Assembly (NCBI GenBank): GCA_963920635.1
Contig: OY987305.1
Coordinates: 11,509,153-11,573,152, forward strand
Source of the DNA: Pseudeuparius sepicola
Lineage: Eukaryota; Arthropoda; Insecta; Coleoptera; Anthribidae
Direction: 5' to 3'
DNA length: 64,000 nt
Below, piece after piece: positions 21,476-33,249 of this stretch. Within the stretch, counting starts at the first letter, position 1; every line of letters begins with the position of its first letter. The notes beneath the pieces are model-generated. The model was not told the origin of the DNA. It was given only the letters and a program-made list of their open reading frames with translations, and did not search any database. The position numbers and the translations under genes were made by a program.

Positions 21476-22888
21476 CAGTGTCCTCCAAAAAGTTCGCACC
21501 ATAGGGGAGAAATTTTTAATTAACGTTTTATTTTGAAATTTAATTTTGGGGTTACCTTTTGCTTTAAAAAAGATGAGAAATGACCCACTCAAACGTAGTC
21601 ATGTGACTTTCGTTATCTGTCAAAAATGACATTTAAAAAATATATCGCCAAAAATGGGTTTAGTTGTTAAAATATCAAAAAGTTTTACTTGAAACAGTTG
21701 TTTGTTTTTCAATTTCACGTAAGTGTACCAAATTTGAATGCTCTATCAAAATATTTAGTTTTTTGCCAATTTTTAATATTTATGAAATGTCTGAAAATTT
21801 TAAAAACTGAAAACTTCGTATAAACTATTTTATATCACTAGCTTTATCATTCTAATAATTTTTTATTACTAATTACCGATAAGAATAGGTATTTTCAAAA
21901 GAAAATGATATTAACGCTTTACAATTCTGTTATGTCTTTGCAAAGTTGATGTACCGTCTAGCATTTGGGGTAAAAATTTAGTTACATTACGTTTTCCAGT
22001 TCTAAATTGATGCTAGAATAATAATAATTTAAAATATCATCAAACTATTTTACGTATCTAAGCAAAATTCTTGACTTTTATGGAACAAATAATTATTTCC
22101 TTTAAGTTTAATTTCACATTAATCGATATTGATGTGTAGGCCATGGAGAGAGTAGATTGATAACTGCCAAATAAAAACAACTGTCAAATAAAAACAATTG
22201 CTTTATTCTCTCCATGGCCTACTCATCAATATCGATTAATGTGAAATTAAACTTAAAGGAAATAATTATTTGTTCCATAAAAGTCAAGAATTTTGCTTAG
22301 ATACATAAAATAGTTTGATGATATTTTAATTTATTATTATTTTAGCATCGATTTAGAACTGGGAAACGTAATGTAACTAAATTTTTACCCCAAATGCTAG
22401 ACGGTAGGTACATCAACTTTGCAACAAACATAACAGAATTTTAAAGCGTTAATATCATTTTCTTTTTAAAAATACCTATTCTTATCGGTAATTAGTAACA
22501 AAAAATTATTAGAATGTTAAAGCTAGTGATATAAAATAGTTTTTACGAAGTTTTGAGGTTTTAAAATTTTCAGAAATTTCATAAATATAAAAAATTGGCA
22601 AAAAACTAAATATTTTAATAGAGCGTTCAAATTTGGTACACTTACGTAAAATTGAAAACAAACAACTTTTTCAAGTAAAACTTTTTGATATTTTAACAAC
22701 TAAACCCATTTTTGGCGATATATTTTTTTAAATGTCATTTTTGACAGATAACGAAAGTCACATGACCACGTTTGAGCGGGTCATTTTTCATATTTTTTAA
22801 AGCAAAAGGTAACCCCAAAATTAAATTTCAAAATAAAACGTTAATTAAAAATTTCCCCCCTATGGTGCGAACTTTTTGGAGGACACTG
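21476..22888. mobile_element. Giant palindromic MITE, CAGTGTCCTCC ends (1413 bp)
   Basis: TA-flanked. Ends are CAGTGTCCTCCAAAAAGTTC and the inverse. Two arms of about 680 bp (21476-22155 and 22207-22888) are inverse over their full length around a centre with CCATGGAGAGA and TCTCTCCATGG. No transposase is present. The TA target and CAGTG tip fit Tc1/mariner. Near-identical frames 21374-21592 (minus) and 22772-23020 (plus) are the two arms, not genes. A related relic is at 56985-57681. Confidence 0.9.
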
Positions 22889-22889
22889 T

Positions 22890-23734
22890 ATATTGACACC
22901 TTACAACATCGCATTTGGGAATCATGCGAAGTTATTATAAATACCCTCGGACCATTTCAAAGAATACGCAATTCCATGTCATTGAGAATAGAGTCGTGCC
23001 TTTTGGGACATGCATTTTGAACAATTATTGTGATTTTTATTTTTACTGCTTGTTAATTATGTGGGTGTCATTTGTTATTAAGATAGGTACTAATTTTTGT
23101 TTTGCAGTAATATTTCTTATTTGTGAAAATAAATTGTTATTCTGTTAAATGTTATTTTATTTGATAAAGACAAGTATAGGTAAAAAAGTCGTCAATAATT
23201 TGATACTAGCCTACTAGACTTAAAATAATAAATATGAAAACTTGCTATGAAATGCACCGCAACACAATCTCATTTTTTTGGGAGAAACCAATTGTTTTTT
23301 TCGCAAAATCACAATAGAAGAAAAGTTTCTGCTTCATATAAGCTAGGTTATGGATTGGTGTACACCCCCTTGCAGTCACATTTCAAGTTTGATAAAATGT
23401 CGCAATTTGTCGTGCCATTAATACAAGTTGACCACCAAAATTCATCCTTTTCGTTTTTTGTTCAGAGCCAAATAAATAAATAAAAACCGTCAGTTAACAT
23501 CAATTTTACAAAGGTACAACTTGGAGGAGGAAGCGTGTTGAGTCAAAATTTAATTTTCGCGGGAAAATCACCCTTTACATTATTTTGAAACAATTTAGAA
23601 ACACACCGTATATTTTATACCTAACAGCTTAGTTTTGTGTTTTAGTAGTGTGAATAATATGTCTTCATCCATTGAATTTTAATTGGGTTTTTGCCACCAA
23701 ACTGGTTAAAAGACAACTTTTTCAAGTTGCCTGA
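22890..23734. other. No gene recognised
   Basis: Open frames 22915-23148 and 23247-23483 lack motifs. Nothing else is supported. Confidence 0.5.
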
Positions 23735-24588
23735 AAAATTAATAAATTCTTAACAGTTTGGTTTTAAATACTGTTCTGACATTAAAACGATTGCCTATGC
23801 GTTTCAGCTTATCTGATAGTCCAGGAATATAAGGAATAATTAAATTTACTGGCCGGTCCACCAGATTTATTTCTTTAATTCTATTAGCATTGTTATTGTG
23901 TTGGCAATCATGAAAAACTTGCTCAATAAATTCAGTAGGATAACTATTCTTCTCAAGAACATGTTTTATAACTTTAATTTCCTCCTCAAATTTTGTGTTA
24001 TTAGAACAAATCTCTTCAGCCCTGTCATACAAACTTTTAATTACTCCTTTTTTAACACTAATATGATGATTGGAATTAAAATTGAGATATCTATTAGTAT
24101 GTGTTGGTTTTCAGACACTATAGTTTCTGATTTCAGTATAGAAACATCTAAGAAAGGTAATTGATTATTATTTTCAATTTCTAAGGTAAACTTAATAGAA
24201 GGTTCTTGCGAGTTTTTTAAATTTAATAATGAATTTAAATCATCTGCTCCATGTTCCCATATAACAAATATGTCATCTACATATCTCCACCAAACATTAG
24301 GTTGGTGAACATAAATTCATTTTGTTCAAAATCTTCCATGAATAAATTGCTTATGAATGGTGATAAAGGAGACCCCATAGCCATTCCAAATTCCTGCTGG
24401 TAAAATTCATTTCCTAGTTGAAAATAAGTGGTTTTAACATAGAGTGTTGTTAGTTCTAATATTGCATCTATATTCAAATTTGTCCTTTCCACTAAAGTCT
24501 GATCATTTTCTAACTTTCTGCGTAAAATATTCAATGATTTGTCAACAGGGACATTAGTAAAAAGACTAACCACATCAAAGCTATTTCC
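23735..24588 (-). pseudogene. Penelope-like reverse transcriptase fragment
   Basis: Minus strand from 24588: SFDVVSLFTNVPVDKSLNIL (motif A region), TTYFQLGNEFYQQEFGMAMG then SPLSPFISNLFMEDFEQ (motif B region). A frameshift follows, then RYVDDIFVIWEHG with the catalytic YVDD at 24283-24272, and LEIENNNQLPFLDVSILKS. A second frameshift leads to KPTHTNRYLNFNSNHH, SLYDRAEEIC and the thumb-like VLEKNSYPTEFIEQVF. This order is diagnostic of PLE RTs. The fragment is cut at both ends: no N-terminal block upstream of 24588 and no GIY-YIG below 23735. At least two frameshifts make it dead. Confidence 0.9.
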
Positions 24589-24599
24589 CTAGTTTATAA

Positions 24600-26960
24600 A
24601 ACTTATTATATGTACAACACTACTTTGAATGTTTGGCGCAAGAAACAGTTGGCAGTGTGTATACTCAAAAGCTTCGAATAAGCATATAAAATCTGTAATA
24701 TGGCTGTCAGACCCAGTGGTGTGTGTATGACAATAATTTTTATATACCATTAAATTACTCCGGATGGGTGATATGTTCGCATGAAGGAGCAAATTAAGCT
24801 TTATTAATACCCTGCAGTAATTAATTTATTACAAATTAAATTCCGAGCAATAAAAAATTGTTATTAACCACGAGAGCTTTTATTGGTATAACAAAACCCT
24901 TCATATACAGTGACTTCTCAACAAAATTTACTTTACATAAAAGGTGGTTGTTGGTTCTTGTTATGGCTGAGAGAGATGATATAAATCATCTGATATAGTA
25001 GTTAGGAAACGCTGGAGTTTATTACATTGCCACCCTACTTACTAAGAGAGCCTATATGGAACCAGTAGGTGTGCATCCCGGTCAGAGTGCATTTTTTCAA
25101 TGATTATTCTTTACCTGCTATGCCACAAAAACATCCCTCTTAATTTATATTTATTTATACAGGCACAAAAAAATCATCCTTAAAAGTAACTACCTCACTT
25201 TACAATTTAAGATTCTATTCTCAGAACGTCGTACCTCTTACCCAGTAGCAAGTAAATATTCAACTATAATGCAGTGTGTAATGGGTTCTGCATATCCAAT
25301 GGAGTTTACGGATCTTTCAATAGGTTGCAGCATGTAATGGCACAAATTAAACTTTGAAATAGACTGGGTGTGATGCAACAACCACCTTGAGGCAGTAGCT
25401 GTTTAATTTTAATGGAAGCGAGTCAAGGCTCGGTATTACCCGGAATAAAGCCTTCTTAATAGGGATAAGTTTGTTTTCTAACTCAACAAAGTAAATATTT
25501 TATCAGGTTATATAGACCTCCAAATTACAGGTGCTCCAAACTATTCCATCCCAGAAACTACCTTAATTGGATCATACTCAGAACAGATACTGTATAGGTC
25601 TGAACTCATTTCAGTCTAACGTTACGCGCATTGATATTTTGAGTGGTTCAACTTTATAGTAGTCATGTACAAATTTTAGTTTAGGTATTCGCATTTTTAA
25701 CATATTTGTATATGATTTTGATATCTGTCTAGCACCATTTTTGCCACATAGGTGCATTTTAACGAACAGAGAACGTGTATTGTTGTAGAGTCCAACAATT
25801 TGTACAGAGAATTCTTTTACTACTGTTAATAGCTCTTGTTTCCTTATAGACATGCGAACTAAATATTCTCCTCACAATTTAATTGTTCTGTGATTTCATT
25901 GCGTTAAACTGTACCTACCATCTCAGGCCAAATTTGGCGAAGGTATTTCGCTTTAGATTTTCTGTCCAAGTACGTGGCCTAGGCATTCTAGCGCATTAGA
26001 ATGAAGTTCATGGGATTGGGAATAGGTAACACACATAACCATAAATCTAATTTACCGTAATGCATTCGAGTTGACGTGTTTTCTTCCACAACCCGCTAGA
26101 ATATCGTCGATTTGCTTGAAATATTTTACAAGATAAAAGTGTCTCAACCGAACCATTTAAAAAAAATTAAATTGTTTTGATATGTGTTCGCATTATACCT
26201 AGTGATATCTATATGCAGTTTTGGCATTCTATACACGGAAAGCAAAGGAAAAAATTAATAAAAAAAACACAAAAATCTCTTACTGAAAATATTGATAATC
26301 TGAAAACTTTTCCTATTCTGTACCAACTCTGTACTTGGTACAATGTGTCATTATATTTATTAGAAAAATGAGGATGCCTCAAATGAAGAAGCAAATAGCA
26401 AACTGTCTTCCTTCAAATCATCCCTTAGAAGCTGTTTGAAAATTTTTAATTTCTTGCGACAAGAATATGCAGTATCAACAAAATTTGATTTTACTAAAAC
26501 ATATTTGTGAGTCTAGGACGTAAATAGAGGCATTTTGCCGGTTTCCATAACGCTCGAATTATTTTTGAAATCGCCGCAATTCTCGCGAATGCAAATTTTC
26601 CATAAAAATTCAATTTCCTGGTGGAATAATATTTCTCTTCTCGAGCGGCTAGGAATAGTTGCTGTAAAATTTATATCCCCACCACGGCACAAGAACGCTA
26701 ATGGTTCGCCCTTTCTCTATTGAATGTATAACGATGCTCATGCTGCCCCCATTAGCGCGACACATTATCTATGCAAACAATTTGGCCACAAAGACTGCTT
26801 CATGGACTGAAAGCGGACCTTTTACGGCATAAAAAAGCGCTTACAAACAAGAAAAAAAACGCACGCCTAAGGTAATGTTACTTCAACACACAGTGGAAAT
26901 TACTGATGTCTTCTAGACATATACCTCGCATCAGTGACCTTTCAGTTTTTTGAGCGCTAT
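24600..26960. other. No gene recognised
   Basis: Frames 24589-24792 (minus), 25611-25853 (minus), 26177-26371 and 26535-26723 have no recognised domain. None has splice or homology support. Confidence 0.5.
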
Positions 26961-26966
26961 ACAAAT

Positions 26967-27160
26967 AATGCAAAGTTTTATCGCGCAAAACCAATAAAGC
27001 GCAAATGTTTACCGCGTAAAACCAATAAAACGCAGAGTTTTTACCGCGCAAAACCAATAAAGCGCAAAATTGTTACCGTGCAAGACCAATAAAGCGCAAA
27101 GTTTTACTGCGCACAACCAGTAAAGCGGAAAGTTTTACCGCGCAAAACTAACAATGCCCA
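26967..27160 (+). repeat. Minisatellite, about 6 units of 31-32 bp
   Basis: Repeated core GCGCAAAACCAATAAAGCGC followed by AAAGTTTTACC. Unit starts fall at 26983, 27014, 27046, 27078, 27109 and 27140. Each unit has its own substitutions, so the array is old. The core is partly palindromic (GCGCAAAAC and GCGCAAAG around CCAATAAA). Confidence 0.9.
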
Positions 27161-27504
27161 AAAAACAAATTTTCTGTTTTGAAAATTCCTGTTTAATATA
27201 ATCTGTCTAAAATATCCCATTTACTCGCTCACACGGAAAAAATAGATTTAATTGAATTTGTTTTAAAAAATAAGTAATACCACATATTATAAATTTTATT
27301 AATTTTATTAACACGACCTTGTATCAATTTTTTTTTTATGCTAAAAGAAATATATTGACAATACTTTAACCCGCAAAGAAAATTCTAATAAACAAAAAGC
27401 CAGTATAAAAAAGTATACTTTTTTATAATATTATAATATTTAATAACATAAAATAGTGTATGGGCACTAAATAATATAATTTTATTGTACGTTTTAAAAT
27501 ATGT

Positions 27505-27865
27505 TTGCTTTTCAAAACAATTTTAAAATACGCACTTTATATGTGCTATTATGTCTGGTTAATAAAATATGCATTTTTACTAAGTCTGATGTTTAACTTA
27601 ATTATCTTTGGTGTTGCTTCTTATATACAACCTGAAATAATATCAAATACGGCGCTGCCCGAAGACGGAATACAATACAGTTTATCGGTGGATTTCATAG
27701 CGACAGTTTTCCGAGGTGACGCGCATCATTTTGGTGTATTTATCTGGAATTTTTTTTATTAGTTGCATTGATCGTGATAAGAAAAACTTATGGCAATTGA
27801 CATTGGGCTTTACTACAGGAAGTTTTGTACTTCTATGTATGGCGTGCAATTGTGTTTTAAATGTA
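27505..27865 (+). CDS. Candidate exon(s) of an unrecognised multi-pass membrane protein
   Basis: Frame 27505-27762 reads a long hydrophobic stretch (VWLIKYAFLLSLMFNLIIFG), then a polar loop (YIQPEIISNTALPEDGIQYS) and VDFIATVFRGD. A second frame, shifted by one, continues with IILVYLSGIFFISCI and LGFTTGSFVLLCMACNCVLN, and meets a good splice donor AAT|GTAAGT near 27861. Together they suggest two to four membrane segments. The frame change near 27700-27760 could be a very short GT...TTATTAG intron, a frameshift, or evidence that this is chance. I recognise no family and no start codon is secure. Confidence 0.25.
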
Positions 27866-27869
27866 AGTT

Positions 27870-29200
27870 TTAATATGTATGTATGTAATCAATATTGTGT
27901 TTTGTTTCTTGTTCCCTGCGTACGAAATAATGCAAAAATGTGACACAAAATTCAGAAAAAAATGTGCAATCCACGTAAATGAGGTAAGAAAAGTATAAGC
28001 AAGATACTTTTGCAAGATATATTTACCTTCTTACTTAAAATGTTCAAGCACTTAAGTTTTATGTGATACTGAATAGGTCTAATAGGAAATAAGTTTGGTT
28101 TCCATTGGTAACTAACACGAAAAATCTGGGAAATCACTCGCCTGAAAATAAATTACTTGCCACAACATTCTGAATTAAAATTAAAGGTATATTGAAGGAG
28201 TTAAAAAATATTTTTTCTTATGTGGCAATATGACCCAGAATAATTCATTTCAGATAGCGAACCTTTGAACACATATTTATATGAACCATTTTTTCTTAAA
28301 AATGACTCACTTTGATCACCTTATAATATTACATCGTCCTTCAGTAACACCAACGAATTTTTTAAATTATTTTTTTTTACAAAAAATTATACCATGAATA
28401 TTAATTTTTATTATCATTTAATACACCATATAAAATATCTAGATCTATTTCAACAAACATTTTAATTAAACTTTGTAGACTGTCTTGTAATGAATTGTAT
28501 TTCTTACTATACTGGCTAATAGAGACTACACGAAAATGTAATAAAAGTTAATGACATTATAATAAAGTATATTAAAATAAATAATAACTATATCCCCCTT
28601 TTATTATTATTTATTTTAATCCTTAATGGTATTGTTAGTAAACATTATTAAATAGTATAATAACTGTTTAATATATTTTAACATAAAAAAATTATATACG
28701 TTAGGTAGTATTAAATATAGGATAGTAAAATACATGAGAAACGTATAATATCAAATATATAGGAATCCTTTAATATATAAAAGAAAAGATAATATATATT
28801 ATTAAAAATGGTAAAGCAAAATTATTGTAACTACTATTATACCAGATGTTGGTCCTATAGAGTATTAAAATTTACATTAATTAATATTATTTTTTTATAA
28901 CTTTTATTATCAATTTTTTTCCGTGCACGCTTTTTCGGGTGCAGTTTATTGTGTTAGCATTTCCAGTACTCGCGAAAGACATTTCCGCCTGGCGAGAAAC
29001 TATTTAATTACACTTTATTGCGTATCAAACTCGGCAAAAGATTCACGGCATTAATTAAAGAAGAAGAAACGAGATTAGTAAGGATCGTAGTTCTTAAATT
29101 GAGATATTGGCGACACCTGGTAGTAGGTCTATATTGGTCTAAAATATTTAATACAAGAAAAAGTGATAATAGGCATAAGCACTCAAAGTTAGAAAACAAA
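27870..29200. other. Very AT-rich DNA, no gene
   Basis: Mostly A/T runs. A hairpin of ATTAAAATAAATAATAA with its near-inverse lies at about 28570-28619. No coding or TE signal is identified. Confidence 0.6.
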
Positions 29201-29207
29201 AAAATCT

Positions 29208-29309
29208 AGTAACCACATACACGTGTTTCATGCTATTTGGTTTGATCTGTTTGATGTTACACCGTACTGATGATTGCCAAATAGCATGAAACACGTGTAT
29301 GCGGTTACT
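29208..29309. mobile_element. Small MITE with 33-bp inverted termini (102 bp)
   Basis: Arms 29208-29240 and 29277-29309 are inverse (AGTAACCACATACACGTGTT and TTTCATGCTATTTGG), differing at one base. The 36-bp centre is unique. No clear TSD is seen. Confidence 0.75.
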
Positions 29310-29872
29310 TGTTCGGTTAGTAAATAAAATTATGGGCAAAGGAAAGAAGGCAATTTCAGTACTACAGCATAACAACGATGCGGAAATGAGGCTTTATTAA
29401 TATAAAGCGTCACTCAAGTTCGCAAATAACAATGAAATTTTGACGAGTCTTTAACATAGTGTTGGTCCAGATGCAGGTTAGGATAACTAAGTTCAGTTAT
29501 GCATATAGAGATGGGTCAGTAAACGCTCTGGGAATGCACACTTAAATGCACACATTTCACAAATCGCGCAATTCGCAGAACCACCGATTATATACCAATT
29601 AACTTGATCAAACATAGCCTATAGCTCCGCCCCCGATTGACCGATTTTCCTCGCAATAGTCTTAAAATGTAGAGAAAGGCCCATCATTTTTGTACTAGTT
29701 GCATTATCCCGCTAAATTTAAACATCGCCGCCATGTTGGATTTTAAAAAGTGTCATTTTAAAGTTTTCTGTCTGTTTTCTTCGGTTGATAACCAAAAAAA
29801 TTATGGACAAAACAAAAAAGTGTAACAAACCGTGTATGGTATAAATGAAGTCACATGGAACAGCATAAAAAC

Positions 29873-30261
29873 GCTTGGGCGGCGTTTGCTTTGTAAAACA
29901 AGACCGAGTACCAGGCGGCGCGCGGCCCTTAATAATATTATAAAAAATTTATTTAATTGCTCTAAAAAAGAATAAAATAAACTTTGAAATAAATCAAAGC
30001 AAAGCAAACCAATAATTCTGTTTCACACAAAACAACACCACACAAAAATCTATAGACAAAAGCAAAATCCGTAAAATAAAGCGCAATCCTTATTTCCGTG
30101 TACGGCACTGGTTATACTGGCCTAACTGGCCTACGTCGACACCTGCTCCATGGATCTCCGAAACGCCGACACCTGCTCCGTGGATCTCCGAAACGCCGAC
30201 CAATCAAATCACTACGCTAGCTTTCTTATTGGCTGCCTCCTTGACTAGGTCGACGCCGACC
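29873..30261. mobile_element. 389-bp insertion with 10-bp target duplication
   Basis: GCATAAAAAC occurs at 29863-29872 and 30262-30271, exactly flanking sequence missing from the other family G copies. Tips GGGCGGCGT (left, 29877-29885) and ACGCCGACC (right) are roughly inverse. It contains family F-like sequence (29930-30010) and a 30-bp tandem repeat. A 9-10-bp TSD is typical of Mutator-like elements, so a MULE-type MITE is inferred, with modest confidence in class. Confidence 0.65.
30138..30205 (+). repeat. 30-bp direct tandem repeat, 2+ units
   Basis: GACACCTGCTCC(A/G)TGGATC and TCCGAAACGCC occur twice with period 30, followed by a partial third unit. It is GC-rich in contrast to its surroundings. 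Confidence 0.85.
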
Positions 30262-30970
30262 GCATAAAAACCTTTGAATTTTATACGGGTGATTTCTGCT
30301 GATAAGTCTGGTATTTGTACCAGTATAGCAGAGCGTGGTAAATGCTATGAAATAGATTGCGCCCCGTATATCACTGTGTTCATTTATACTTATGTATCGA
30401 GAACAGGCGCCTCGGCAATAAAACACTTTTTTAACCATATTAAACCGCACCTGGTATTAGTAGTAAAAAGAGATGAAGGAGACAGAGAAGATAGATATTG
30501 TAGTAAAAACAAGTGACTGCATGCTCGCCTAATATAATATCACCAATACTTGCATGGGTTACACTGTTAGACGGCAGGCCACTTGTGCAACGAAATGCGG
30601 TGGATAGCCGTGTCATAATTTTACATCTTAGAATATGCTTGCGTTAATTGTTATAATCGATATGGCTTTTTAGAGACCTTTTGACAATATCATATGGTGC
30701 ATTAATCTTTACGGTGTGTTTGAAGACAACCTTAAAAAAAACCTTAAAAGTGAAATATTATGTTGCTTGTAGAATATATGTATATTTTTAAAAACTGCCT
30801 GACGCTTATGTCCTATATTCTTTTTGTGACGCCAATAAGAGTTTTTTTATGCTGTTTCAAGTGACTTTAGAAATACTGTACGTCCTTGTGCTCGGCACGT
30901 AGCGTCTACCGAATTTACCACATTGTGACTGCCTGACCAATAGGAAAGCTGTTCGACGCAAGGTGATGCC

Positions 30971-31593
30971 CAATGATCTGTATACCTAGATTCATAATCC
31001 AATACACAACTTCGTCCTCAACATTTTGGTATTTATTTACAAAACTTTTCTGCAAAGTTGCAACTTCCCTAATGTGACAAATATATGAAAGCACTTAGTT
31101 GTTACAATGTATATATAGCAAAGACTTCAGAGATATATAATTATGTTAATATTATATCTTTATTATATAATATATAATATTATAATTGGTAATATTAAAA
31201 TACACATGTTGAAAATATATTAAATTATGTACTAAGCCTGGTTGCATAGAAGGAAAACTGGGGCAAGCTTAATAGATTTGGCAACGACGCGGCAGGGCCA
31301 AACGTCTGTTTCTTTAGAGACGCCTTGTAGTGCGCCGGGGACAGGTTAAAAACGCGAATAAACTCTTTACATTTGTTTAACTATCAAACTATTATAGTGA
31401 ATAGTGATGGGGCGCTTAAAATGCGTCGTGTGTGATGCTAGAAATACTGGATCAAACCGAACTTTCCACTGGTGGGCGATATATTTACGGATCAGCTGTG
31501 CACCACTACAGGGTCTTTGTTTTGATATTTTATTGTATATCAAAGTGGATTACAATGCCATTTGAATGGGTCATCTAGGTATACAGATCATTG
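30971..31593 (+). mobile_element. P-element-like non-autonomous element (623 bp) with THAP start
   Basis: Ends are exact 20-bp inverse repeats: left CAATGATCTGTATACCTAGA at 30971-30990, right its inverse at 31574-31593. Flanking octamers are GTGATGCC (30963-30970) and GTGATGAC (31594-31601), an 8-bp TSD with one mismatch. CA-tipped inverted repeats, 8-bp TSD and an internal THAP zinc-finger start (31407-31470) are all P-superfamily traits. The rest of the transposase (catalytic RNase H-like and GTP-binding domains) is missing. Confidence 0.75.
31407..31470 (+). pseudogene. THAP zinc-finger N-terminal fragment
   Basis: ATG at 31407 starts MGRLKCVVCDARNTGSNRTF followed by HW. THAP domains begin this way: a short leader, C-x2-C, a variable turn, then (T/S)FH(x)FP. 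The two cysteines and the FH pair are present; FP is not, and the frame then runs into unrelated codons. A GT (CACTG|GTGGGC) right after FH could be an exon donor, since THAP exon 1 often ends about here, or the gene is simply truncated. In P elements the THAP domain binds the transposon ends. Confidence 0.55.
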
Positions 31594-31609
31594 GTGATGA
31601 CGCTGTGGC

Positions 31610-32640
31610 CAGAGTTGTACTTACTCTACTGACTCATAAATGGACCATAATATCATCATCATTTGCGGCACTAAATGGGCATGTACCTTTGTAACGCCGT
31701 AGCCTGTCGTCTCCATCAATGAGTTTGTAATAGTCGACCGGGGTGCCGCGTAGGTATTAAATTCGCCTTAGGCCCAGTTTGTATGCGTTGCAATATTCAT
31801 GGACGTGGGGTCGGAATTCATATTCTAATTAATTCGGAAGGTGGGTAGCCGCCTGTCTCCCAGGTCTTATTTGGGGATTTAAATGTTCTTAGGGGGCCCT
31901 GTGGGATGTGCGTGTGACGTGGAAAATATATAAACACTTCAGGAATTTATGGCTTCGCCGTTCGCCGGAAATTTGAAAGTAGGGATTTTCGGTCTTATCA
32001 AGTGGGCTCACGCTTCCCGCCGCCGGAGGTTTTGAAAGCGGTTATTATTTTTTTAAGCAGATTTTGTTTCGTTGAGACGCAAAACCTTCGCTTACAGTCA
32101 CGCGCTTTAGGGTTAATTTTTCAATAAACAGGTTACTTTATTGCTTGGAATTCCTTCACTTTATAATGGGAAAAGGGATCGCATTAAATTATTTGCCATA
32201 GATCGTCGATTTTTGAATCATACGAGGTAATAAATAAGAAACTTTGGCTAATTTTTACTCATGTTACTCTGGGTCAGTATATATAAAAAAGTATATAAAA
32301 AGTCGTTTTGGTACAAAAAGTTACTATATGAATATGCGTGTATTAGTTTTCGAGATACGGAACGTATGAGCAAATATTTAGGTATTTTTATAATTTTTTT
32401 ATCTGTGGAACAAAAATATATATCTACTTCAAACTCAGTTTTTTTTTTCAGACCATTTTCATATGCCGTCACAAATCGGCGGCAGTAAGTTTGCTGGAGG
32501 ACGAACACGAGAAATTGCCATATAATCCTGTTGTTATTTTTATTATTTTCTTGTTGAAAATAATTGAATGTGCGTTACTTTTATCAACACCTCGGTTTCA
32601 TATATAAATCTGAAGATGCAGTCCTTTTGTGCAGTGAAAA
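31610..32640. other. No gene recognised
   Basis: Frames 32261-32488 and 32248-32508 (minus) overlap and lack motifs. Sequence around 31740-32050 is somewhat GC-richer but not recognisably coding. Confidence 0.5.
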
Positions 32641-32653
32641 CGGAGACAATGTA

Positions 32654-33237
32654 CAGGGTGTCCCAAACTCGACGCCCCAGTGTTATTATAGGCAAACAAA
32701 AACCGCAAGTAAAAATTTGACTTGTGGGTTTCTTGTAGGACCACTGAAGCTTGCTTTTTGGCCAAAAATATAGTTTTTAAGAATTCGGGAAATATAGGCT
32801 ATGACTTCATCAAACATATTTTTCCAGGACCATGCCAAACGGTTAATTTTATCGTTACGAAACAAGAGTACACTTTTGTTGCAAAATGAAAATGTGCACT
32901 AAAATGATGGACCTGCAAGACCAAAAAGATAACCTCAAAAAACTTACGAGCTATAACACGATCCAAAAATAGTGCAAGTGGCGCCCTCTGTGAGATACGT
33001 AAAAATTGATGCCTTCAGCTTATTCTCCACCGCCTAAACACCGCAGTGACAAATTTCAGTTCAGCAGCTTGATTATTTTGGGAGATATTGCCATAATTTA
33101 ATTTAAAAAAAGAATTTCAACACCCTGTATCTCCGTAGGGAGGCCCTCTGGGAATTTTTTTTATAGGAACTTGTCATGTTATTTTAACGTCCCCTGTATA
33201 AATCCGGGAGATTGCCCACATATTCTGGGACACCCAG
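32654..33237. mobile_element. MITE of the TACAGGGTGTCCCA class (584 bp)
   Basis: TA-flanked. Left end CAGGGTGTCCCAAACTC, right end ATTCTGGGACACCCAG. Inverted homology is confined to roughly the outer 20 bp, unlike the full-length foldbacks with similar tips. An internal CAACACCCTGTAT at 33119 is a further end-like word, suggesting nesting. Confidence 0.7.
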
Positions 33238-33249
33238 TAGGTATACCTA

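Larger units (their letters stand above)
29822..30775 (-). repeat. Dispersed family G, copy 2 (inverted), split by an insertion
   Basis: Inverse of 3998-4585 with all landmarks in reverse order, from GTATGGTATAAATGAAGTCAC to AAGTGAAATATTATGTTGC. A 389-bp segment (29873-30261) absent from copies 1 and 3 interrupts it. The open frame at 30274-30516 is inside the repeat. Confidence 0.8.

Noticed and set aside
21374..23020. Paired frames beginning MSGSF(L/F)IFFKAKGNPKIKFQ
   Set aside because: Both are arm sequence of the palindromic MITE at 21476-22888.
26967..27160. Possible CRISPR-like array
   Set aside because: Units are contiguous at 31-32 bp with no unique spacers, and the window is eukaryotic.
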